Shown here piece by piece: positions 43,741 to 50,628 of a DNA stretch of 64,000 nucleotides. Below the pieces are notes generated by a model. It was not told the origin of the DNA, did not search any database, and worked only from the letters and a program-made list of their open reading frames with translations. Both the position numbers and the translations under genes were made by a program. Origin of the DNA: an uncultured Acidaminococcus sp. (lineage in GTDB: Bacteria; Bacillota; Negativicutes; Acidaminococcales; Acidaminococcaceae); assembly GCA_905213155.1 (NCBI GenBank), contig CAJMHI010000001.1, positions 26,697-90,696 on the forward strand. Direction: 5' to 3'. How positions within the stretch are numbered: the stretch's first letter is position 1; each line of letters begins with the position of its first letter.

Positions 43741-44871
43741 ATGAATAAACAAGCGGCCCTGCTGCTAACACTGCTACTTTCTACGCAGTTAGGACTCACG
43801 ACGTGGGCAGAATCCATTCAGGATAAAAAAAATCAGCTGAACCAGGTTCAGCAGCAAATGGAACAAAAAAATGCGCAGCGCCAGGCGAAAACGCGAGAAG
43901 TGGGTAATGCAGTAGAACGCCTGCTCGAGGCCCAGACCGAACTGGCACAGGCCCAAAAGGAGCTGGCGCAAGTGGAACACCAGCAGCAGGCACTTTCTAT
44001 TGAAATCCGGCAAAATGAAGAGGCGCTTGCGGTCAAGCAAAAGGCCTATGAAAAGACCCGCGCCATGTATAAAAAACGCCTGCGGGACATTTATGAAAAT
44101 GGCCAGATCAATTATCTGGACGTGCTGCTAGGCGCAGCAGATTTTCAAGATTTTTCTTCCCGGATGTACCTTTTGCAACGCATCATTCAGCGGGATTTTG
44201 CCTTGATTGATAAGGTGGAAACCCAACGCAAGGCTCTTCTGGCTGAGAAAAGCCGGCTGGATGCCAAGAAACGGGAGTTGGACAATACCCACAAACTCGT
44301 AACGCAGAAAAAGCAGCTGGTGGCAGAAAAGACCAAAGAACGCCAGCGGCTTTATCAGCAGGCATTGGCTGAAAAGGCTCAGCTGGATGCGGAATATGAA
44401 GCATTGCAAAGGAGCAGCGCGCAGATTACTGCCATGATCAAACGGATGGAAGAAGAAGGCAGATTGCAGGCCCGGGCTCACGGCACGGGGCAGCTAAGCT
44501 GGCCGCTTTACGGACCGATTACTTCTCCTTTTGGTTGGCGGATTCATCCGATTTTTAAATCACGAATTTTCCACTCCGGGGTTGATATCGGTGCGGATTA
44601 CGGGGAGCCAATCCATGCTGCGGATAGCGGGCGAGTGATTTTTGCCGGCTGGATGGGGGGCTATGGCAATGCGGTGATGATTGATCACGGTGGGGGTATG
44701 GTGACGCTTTACGGCCATAATTCTTCTTTTACTGTGGGCGTAGGCCAATCGGTTGCCAAAGGCCAGACCATTGCGTTGGCGGGCAGTACCGGGAATTCAA
44801 CCGGCCCTCACTGCCATTTTGAAGTGCGGCTGCATGGGGAAGTAACAAATCCCCTGCGGTATCTGCCATAA
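43741..44871 (+). CDS. EnvC-like murein hydrolase/activator with coiled coil and M23 domain
   Basis: A 376-residue exported protein: signal peptide to about residue 22, long coiled coil (about 25-240) rich in Gln, Glu and Lys, then an M23 (LytM) domain at about 255-376. The M23 zinc-binding pattern looks intact: HSGVDIG with His/Asp near 280, and the HCHFEV-type motif as PHCHFEVRLHG near 358. EnvC proteins of E. coli lack the metal site and only activate amidases; with the site apparently present, this one may itself cut peptidoglycan cross-links. It is directly downstream of ftsEX, the classical partner. Confidence 0.92.
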   Translation: MNKQAALLLTLLLSTQLGLTTWAESIQDKKNQLNQVQQQMEQKNAQRQAKTREVGNAVERLLEAQTELAQAQKELAQVEHQQQALSIEIRQNEEALAVKQKAYEKTRAMYKKRLRDIYENGQINYLDVLLGAADFQDFSSRMYLLQRIIQRDFALIDKVETQRKALLAEKSRLDAKKRELDNTHKLVTQKKQLVAEKTKERQRLYQQALAEKAQLDAEYEALQRSSAQITAMIKRMEEEGRLQARAHGTGQLSWPLYGPITSPFGWRIHPIFKSRIFHSGVDIGADYGEPIHAADSGRVIFAGWMGGYGNAVMIDHGGGMVTLYGHNSSFTVGVGQSVAKGQTIALAGSTGNSTGPHCHFEVRLHGEVTNPLRYLP

Positions 44872-44886
44872 AGGAGCGAAAATAGT

Positions 44887-46032
44887 GTGAAAAAAAGGTT
44901 TACAATCCTGCATTTGGCGGGTGCTGTGGTGTTATCCTTTGGGGCTTTTGCCGGAGGAACTTGTCTGCTCTTAAAAAGCTGGGTGGGGAGCCCATGGCCG
45001 CTGATGCGCCTGGCGCAAACGCTGCATCTGATCCAGCAGCATTATGTTGGAAACGTGGACCAGAGTAAGCTCTATGATGGAGCCTTAAAAGGCATGGTAA
45101 GCATTTTGGGAGATCCTTATTCCAGTTATCTTAACCATGAGGATTTTGTATCCCTGTCAGCAATGACGGAAGGGCACTTCGGTGGCGTTGGCATGGTGAT
45201 GGGCGTAAAGGACGGCCAATTTATTGTGGTGGCACCCATTGAAGACACACCAGCGTTTAAAGCGGGAATAAAAGCCGGGGCCGTGCTTACCAAAATTAAT
45301 GGCAAAGAGCTGAAAGGACTGAGCCTGGATCAGGTAGTAAAACAAATCCGGGGACAGAATGGAACGCAGGTAGTGCTCACTCTCCAACAGGGAAAAGAAA
45401 AGCCTAAAGAGTACACCATCGTGCGCAGTGATATTAAAATAAAATCCGTATACGGTAAAATGGATGACCATGGGATTGGGTACATCCGAATCACCAATTT
45501 CAGCGAAGATACAGCCAAAGATTTTGGAACCGAACTGCAGAAACTGCAGCAAGAAGGGATGAAGGCCCTGGTACTGGACCTTAGGGACAATCCCGGCGGC
45601 CTTTTGCAAAGCGGGGTAGGGGTAGCGCGCTATCTGGTACCGAAAGGGCCCATTGTATCCATAACGGACAAACAAGGCCGCACGGATACGGAAACCTCTA
45701 CGCTGGAAAAAGTTGGCTTTCCGCTGGCTGTCCTTGTCAATCATGGCACTGCCAGTGCAGCAGAAATTGTTTCCGGTGCTATCCAGGATACCCACACGGG
45801 AAAACTGTTCGGTACGAAAACCTATGGCAAAGGTGTCGTACAGAATGTGTATATGTTGGGCAGTGATACGGCGCTCAAGCTGACTATCGCAAATTATTAT
45901 ACGCCCAGCGGCAGGAACATTGATAAGGTGGGAATTACTCCGGATCAGGTGATAACGGCAGACGATGATGCAGGGAGTAACCAACTGACGGCGGCGGAAG
46001 CCTATCTGAAAGAGCAACTTGGAGCAAAGTAA
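44887..46032 (+). CDS. S41-family C-terminal processing peptidase with PDZ domain
   Basis: A 381-residue CtpA-type protease. It has an N-terminal membrane/signal segment (residues ~8-30), a PDZ domain near 95-180 and the S41 catalytic domain. The catalytic Ser lies in NHGTASAAEIVSGA near 290 and the Lys in GTKTYGKGVVQ near 315. The LDLRDNPGGLL motif near 233 is typical. Such proteases act outside the inner membrane, often trimming cell-wall hydrolases or their adaptors. The start is GTG, following AAAGGAG. It sits 15 bases after the M23 gene, so the hydrolase may be its substrate. Confidence 0.94.
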   Translation: MKKRFTILHLAGAVVLSFGAFAGGTCLLLKSWVGSPWPLMRLAQTLHLIQQHYVGNVDQSKLYDGALKGMVSILGDPYSSYLNHEDFVSLSAMTEGHFGGVGMVMGVKDGQFIVVAPIEDTPAFKAGIKAGAVLTKINGKELKGLSLDQVVKQIRGQNGTQVVLTLQQGKEKPKEYTIVRSDIKIKSVYGKMDDHGIGYIRITNFSEDTAKDFGTELQKLQQEGMKALVLDLRDNPGGLLQSGVGVARYLVPKGPIVSITDKQGRTDTETSTLEKVGFPLAVLVNHGTASAAEIVSGAIQDTHTGKLFGTKTYGKGVVQNVYMLGSDTALKLTIANYYTPSGRNIDKVGITPDQVITADDDAGSNQLTAAEAYLKEQLGAK

Positions 46033-46046
46033 AAAGGAGGCTAGGC

Positions 46047-47390
46047 ATGGATATGGCGATACAATGGGTGCAGCAACTGCAGCTTTTCTTTCAACACCTG
46101 GCCCAGGGGCAATTTGCTGCACTGCTCCCGGGGGAACCTGTGGGAAAACTATTGCTGCTACTGGCAGTACTCTTGTTTTTAGGTTACCGCATCAGAACGT
46201 ATCAGGTGCGTAAAGAGCGGCAGTTTAAATACCAGATTAACGGGCTCTTGTCCCATCTATGTACGACCTATGACCAAATGGAAGATGTGGATTGGAAAAA
46301 CCAGAAAGTACAACGGTATACTTTTGCTGATGGAACCATTCACACAGAAAGCCATGAGATCAGTGGCGTGACAGATCTGATTGGCCCCTTGCATCCGGAA
46401 GATGCAGGAAAATATACCCCTGAATTTATCAAAGGTGCCATTGAAAAAGCCATGAAGACTTGTAGCCAGATCGAATTTACCGCCCGGGAAAAGAAAAATG
46501 ACGAAGCTTTTGAATGGACCAGCTTTTTGTTGCAGGGCATCCGGTCTGGCGCTACCCATGAACGTTCCTGCCTATTGCTCAAACGGAACGTGGATGCTGC
46601 ACGGGGCGAAGAAATGGAACGACGGGCCCAATTATCCCAGGATGCGAATGCAGCCCGGGAAGAGGCGGAGAAGAAGAGCCTGTTTATGGATCAGGTAAGC
46701 CAGGATTCCCAGCAGGCGCTGGAAACACTGCTGGATACCCTGAAAGAGATAGAAATAGAAAAAGAACCGGCCACGCAGAAGCAGTTGTTGCAAAATAGCT
46801 CCGGGCAGATCCTCTACTTGGAAAAAGTAAATAAAGCCATTCATGATTTGTCAGCCCTGGAAAGCGGGGCCCTGCATCCAGTGCAAAAGCAGTTTAATAT
46901 GGAAAAAACGCTGGAGCGATGGAATGACACATACCAAAAAGAAGCCGAGAAACGGAAGATTACCTTTAGCTACAGCACTGAACCCATCCTGTATCCTCAT
47001 GTCATTGGAGATAAGAAGCGTCTCCAGGTTTTGTTGGATCACTTGCTAAGCAGTGCGTTACTCTTTACTCCCACCGGAGAAAAAATTCAGTGTGGTGTGC
47101 GGCAAAAACTGGTTCGCAGCCATCAGGTTGTGATGGAGTGGACACTGGTTGCTCCGGCGATGCAAGTACCAGAAGAAATGGCAGAAAAAGTATTTTTGCC
47201 TTATGGCATGGTCCAGGCAGTCAGCACAAGTGGCAATGGGGGATTAGGCATTTCTATCATTTATCGTTTAGCGGAACTTTTGGGAGGGAAAATCCAGGTC
47301 ATCCGCTCCCAGAATCGGGGGATGCGTTTTGTCCTGGAACTGCCATATGATTTTGTCAGCGGTATGGATGTCACGGCAGCACAGGCGTAA
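46047..47390 (+). CDS. degenerate sensor histidine kinase (pseudokinase)
   Basis: A 447-residue protein shaped like a membrane sensor kinase: one membrane segment near residues 33-50, a PAS-like region near 60-190, a dimerisation-helix region and an ATPase-like domain. The H-box segment KSLFMDQVSQDSQQAL (near residue 210) has Gln where the phospho-acceptor His should be. The N-box LLDHLLSSALLFTPTGEKI has Ser for the essential Asn. The G1 DxGxG segment is replaced by VAPAMQV, while the later GGLGISI G2 segment is kept. It should not phosphorylate. It is the last gene after ftsEX, the M23 gene and the S41 protease, and no response regulator is adjacent. Confidence 0.82.
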   Translation: MDMAIQWVQQLQLFFQHLAQGQFAALLPGEPVGKLLLLLAVLLFLGYRIRTYQVRKERQFKYQINGLLSHLCTTYDQMEDVDWKNQKVQRYTFADGTIHTESHEISGVTDLIGPLHPEDAGKYTPEFIKGAIEKAMKTCSQIEFTAREKKNDEAFEWTSFLLQGIRSGATHERSCLLLKRNVDAARGEEMERRAQLSQDANAAREEAEKKSLFMDQVSQDSQQALETLLDTLKEIEIEKEPATQKQLLQNSSGQILYLEKVNKAIHDLSALESGALHPVQKQFNMEKTLERWNDTYQKEAEKRKITFSYSTEPILYPHVIGDKKRLQVLLDHLLSSALLFTPTGEKIQCGVRQKLVRSHQVVMEWTLVAPAMQVPEEMAEKVFLPYGMVQAVSTSGNGGLGISIIYRLAELLGGKIQVIRSQNRGMRFVLELPYDFVSGMDVTAAQA

Positions 47391-47456
47391 GCAAGCTGTA
47401 TTTTTACTATCAGAAACGACCTGTCCTGCGAGTAAAAGAAAGTGGGGGTGTGATCT

Positions 47457-48644
47457 ATGGTGAATGAAAAAATGTTCGAACTGGGTTCAAAAAAATCAAC
47501 CATTCGGACGATTTTTGAATATGGGCAAAAACGGGCCAGGGAAGTCGGCCCAGAAAATATCTGTGATTTCAGCTTGGGGAATCCAAATGTTCCGGCGCCG
47601 GACTATATAAAAGAAGCAGTACTGGACATTATGAATGAATTGCCACCCCAGGATATCCATAGTTACACGGTAGCGGCCGGAAATCCTGCCGTGCGGGAAA
47701 CGTTGGCTCAGGACATCAACCGTCGCTTTGGCACTGATTTTACCGCTGGTAACCTGTTTATGGTCAGCGGGGCGGCTGCGGCTATCACCATTTGTTTCAA
47801 AGCTTTGGCTGAACCGGGGGATGAATTTCTGGTATTTGCCCCATTTTTCCCGGAATATCGTTGCTTTGTGGAAAGTACAGGAGCAACGCTGACAGTGGTC
47901 CCTGCTCGTACAGAAGATTTCCAGATCGACTTTGCCGCTTTTGAAAAAACGCTGACACCGCATACTAAAGGCGTTATTGTCAACTCTCCCAACAACCCCA
48001 GCGGCGTGGTATATACCGAAGAAACCATTCAAAAATTAACCAGTCTGCTGGAAACCAAGGAAAAGGAGTATGGACACCCGATCTTTCTGATAAGCGATGA
48101 GCCCTACCGGGAAATTGTTTATGGGGATATTCAAGTCCCTTATATTCCTTTGTATTATAAAAATACACTGGTCTGTTATTCCTATAGTAAATCTTTTTCC
48201 CTGCCCGGGGAGCGGATTGGATATATAGTGATTCCTGGTGCTGTGACAGATTTTGCTAAAGTCTACGGTGCCATTGCCGGTGCTGCCAGGGTAGAATGCC
48301 ATGTGAACGCACCCAGCCTGTGGCAGCTTGTGGTCGCCCGCTGCGCGGGAAAGCCTTCCAACATCAAACCTTATGAGAAAAATGGAAAACTGCTGTATCA
48401 AGGCCTAAAAGAAGCGGGCTTTACTGTTCTAAAACCCCAGGGGGCTTTTTATCTGTTTCCAAAATGCCTGGAACCAGATGACTATGCTTTCTGTGAACGG
48501 GCAAAAAAATATGATTTGCTGCTTGTGCCCGGTACGGATTTTGGCTGCCCTGGTTATTTCCGGGCCAGCTACTGTATTTCCCATAGCACTATAGAGAAAA
48601 GTCTGCCGCTCTTTAAAAAACTGGCACAAGAATATAAGAAGTAA
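47457..48644 (+). CDS. pyridoxal-phosphate-dependent aminotransferase, class I/II
   Basis: A 395-residue fold-type I aminotransferase. Marks are FSLGNPNVPAPDYIKEA near residue 38, the NSPNNPSGVVYTEE segment near 180 with the Asn/Pro cofactor contact, SDEPYREIVYG near 215, and the Schiff-base Lys in SYSKSFSLPGERIGY near 242. A late Arg in the GYFRASYC segment would bind the substrate carboxylate. It most likely transaminates aspartate, alanine or similar amino acids with 2-oxoglutarate; the exact substrate is not clear. It stands between the envelope run and ctsR. Confidence 0.9.
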   Translation: MVNEKMFELGSKKSTIRTIFEYGQKRAREVGPENICDFSLGNPNVPAPDYIKEAVLDIMNELPPQDIHSYTVAAGNPAVRETLAQDINRRFGTDFTAGNLFMVSGAAAAITICFKALAEPGDEFLVFAPFFPEYRCFVESTGATLTVVPARTEDFQIDFAAFEKTLTPHTKGVIVNSPNNPSGVVYTEETIQKLTSLLETKEKEYGHPIFLISDEPYREIVYGDIQVPYIPLYYKNTLVCYSYSKSFSLPGERIGYIVIPGAVTDFAKVYGAIAGAARVECHVNAPSLWQLVVARCAGKPSNIKPYEKNGKLLYQGLKEAGFTVLKPQGAFYLFPKCLEPDDYAFCERAKKYDLLLVPGTDFGCPGYFRASYCISHSTIEKSLPLFKKLAQEYKK

Positions 48645-48673
48645 CATGAAAGAGGGGGAAACTGCTACCCCTC

Positions 48674-48702
48674 TTGAAAAATGTCAAAAAGTCAAATATA
48701 AT
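48674..48702 (+). promoter_or_regulatory. ctsR promoter with GTCAAA direct repeats
   Basis: TTGAAA and TATAAT have a 17-base spacer. The spacer contains GTCAAA twice, 8 bases apart (48683 and 48691). CtsR operators are GTCAAA direct repeats, but the usual period is 10 bases, so this would be a variant autoregulatory site. Confidence 0.65.
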
Positions 48703-48747
48703 AGTCCTGTAAGAAAGTTTTATTGCTTTCCACAGGGAGGTTATACA

Positions 48748-49194
48748 ATGCGAAATGTAGCAGATGTAATAGAACAATTTATCATTCAGGAACTGTTTGC
48801 CGGAGAAGAGGATACCGTCAATGTAAAACGCAGTCAATTGGCGGAAAAATTATCCTGCGCCCCCAGCCAGATTACGTATACCCTGACCACACGTTTTACC
48901 CCGGACAGAGGATTTGAAGTAGAATCCAAGCGTGGGAATGGGGGGTTTATCCGTATTGTTCGTCTGCCCCAGCCCCAAATGCCTACACCCAATGCATTGC
49001 CACCGGTGAAGAAGATTGAAACGGGGGAAGAACTCGTGGAAATCCTGCAGCAGAATCGGATGATTACACCACGGGAAGCCAGCGTATTGCGGTATTTTCT
49101 TGCTATTTTAGGGGATCATGTGGCAACAGGGGAAAAGTTGCAACTCATCAAAGGCGCTTACCGTACTATGCTTGAGGAGAACCGTCGTGGGTAA
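48748..49194 (+). CDS. ctsR: CtsR heat-shock repressor
   Basis: A 148-residue CtsR of usual length. The winged helix-turn-helix contains CAPSQITYTLTTRFTPDRGFEVESKRGNGGFIRI (residues ~33-66), with the glycine-rich GNGG wing that serves as its thermosensor. The C-terminal part has PREASVLRYFLAIL near 110. It represses clp protease genes. The ATG at 48748 follows GGGAGG; the frame upstream includes the promoter and is rejected. Unlike the usual ctsR-mcsA-mcsB-clpC operon, radA follows at once, overlapping by 8 bases. Confidence 0.94.
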   Translation: MRNVADVIEQFIIQELFAGEEDTVNVKRSQLAEKLSCAPSQITYTLTTRFTPDRGFEVESKRGNGGFIRIVRLPQPQMPTPNALPPVKKIETGEELVEILQQNRMITPREASVLRYFLAILGDHVATGEKLQLIKGAYRTMLEENRRG

Positions 49195-50554
49195 GACAAA
49201 AACCCGTTATGTCTGCCAAAATTGCGGGTACGCCAGTGCCAAATGGCTGGGTAAATGCCCGGAATGCGGCAAGTGGGATACGCTGGTAGAAGAAGCAGTA
49301 GCGCTTACGGCCCCTACAAAGCAGCGTCCTACTTATTTGCAGGTAACAGAACGACCTAAACCCAAAACCATTGGACAGGTGGCGATGGTAAAAGTTTTGC
49401 GGCTCGAAACCAGTATCGGTGAATTTGACAGGGTTCTGGGAGGAGGGATTGTTCCTGGTTCCCTGATTCTTCTGGCGGGGTCCCCGGGTATTGGCAAATC
49501 CACCATTACACTGGATGTATCCATGAAAACAGCGGCCCGTGGGGAAAAGGTTCTCTATGTTTCCGGGGAAGAAAGTGAAGCCCAGACAGCGATGCGGGCT
49601 GAAAGATTGGGAAAAGCCAGTGATAACCTTCAAATCATGACTGCGACGGAGCTAGGGACTATCTTGACCGAAGCCCGGCAAGTGATGCCCAAACTCCTGG
49701 TGATTGATTCCATTCAGACGATGTATAATGAGGAACTGGAAACAGCCGCAGGCAGTGTGGGACAGGTACGGGAATGTACGGCCAAACTGCTTACTTTTGC
49801 CAAAGAAACCGGGATTGCTGTAATCATCATCGGTCATGTGACGAAAGAAGGCAATATTGCTGGGCCCCGTCTGCTAGAACATATGGTGGATGTCGTGCTC
49901 CAGTTTGAAGGGGATCGTTCGTATACCTATCGGGTATTGCGGGCGTTGAAAAACAGATTTGGCTCCACCAGTGAAAGCGGTATTTTCTCCATGGAAGAAG
50001 AGGGGTTGAAGGAAGTGGCTAATCCCTCTGGATTGTTTTTGGAAACCCGCTCGCAGGCAGTCCCAGGCAGTGCCATTACTGCCGTAGTAGAAGGGAATAG
50101 GCCCATCCTATCGGAAATTCAGGCCCTTGTCAGTCATACGCCCTTTGGCCTTCCCCGGCGCACTGTGGTAGGTGTGGATTTTAACCGGGTTAATATGCTG
50201 TTAGCAGTACTGGAAAAACGCTGCGGCATGAATTTTGGGGATCAGGATGCCTATGTCAGTGCCGTAGGAGGCATGAAAATCAAAGAACCAGCGGCAGATC
50301 TTGCCATAGTGGGAGCCCTTGTTTCCAGCTATCGTAATATTGCGCTCCCTACGGGGATTCTGGCTCTGGGAGAAGTAGGGCTTACTGGGGAATTGCGCCG
50401 TATCGGTTTAACAGATCGGAGAATCAAGGAAGCCGCCCAACTGGGCTTCCATAGATTTGTAGTTCCATGGAACAGCTTTCCAGCGGAAAAGACTCCCGCT
50501 CATGTAGTACAAGTTAGAACTGTAGAAGAGGCACTGGCAGCCTTCTTTTCCTAA
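49187..50554 (+). CDS. radA: DNA repair protein RadA
   Basis: A 455-residue RadA (Sms), a RecA-like helicase acting in recombination and branch migration. It has an N-terminal C4 zinc finger (CQNCG-x14-CPECG, residues 9-29), a RecA core with Walker A GSPGIGKST near 100, the RadA-specific KNRFG motif near 257, and a C-terminal Lon-like domain with PAADLAIVGALVSSY near 367. The start is GTG, spaced 8 bases from GGAG and overlapping ctsR. The gene pair ctsR-radA is what remains of the longer Firmicute operon that also holds mcsA, mcsB and clpC. Confidence 0.96.
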   Translation: MGKTKTRYVCQNCGYASAKWLGKCPECGKWDTLVEEAVALTAPTKQRPTYLQVTERPKPKTIGQVAMVKVLRLETSIGEFDRVLGGGIVPGSLILLAGSPGIGKSTITLDVSMKTAARGEKVLYVSGEESEAQTAMRAERLGKASDNLQIMTATELGTILTEARQVMPKLLVIDSIQTMYNEELETAAGSVGQVRECTAKLLTFAKETGIAVIIIGHVTKEGNIAGPRLLEHMVDVVLQFEGDRSYTYRVLRALKNRFGSTSESGIFSMEEEGLKEVANPSGLFLETRSQAVPGSAITAVVEGNRPILSEIQALVSHTPFGLPRRTVVGVDFNRVNMLLAVLEKRCGMNFGDQDAYVSAVGGMKIKEPAADLAIVGALVSSYRNIALPTGILALGEVGLTGELRRIGLTDRRIKEAAQLGFHRFVVPWNSFPAEKTPAHVVQVRTVEEALAAFFS

Positions 50555-50628
50555 ACTTTGAAACCATTTTGTAATAAAGCAGCAAAGTGACAGTAAACAA
50601 ATCCAGTAAGCATGGTTGGAGGCATGGT

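Noticed and set aside
45157..46122. 321-codon minus-strand frame opposite the S41 protease gene
   Set aside because: Antisense shadow of a well-supported gene; no start signal or recognised domain.
48683..48699. Standard CtsR operator
   Set aside because: The GTCAAA repeats are 8, not 10, bases apart, so it is reported as a possible variant and not as a confirmed operator.
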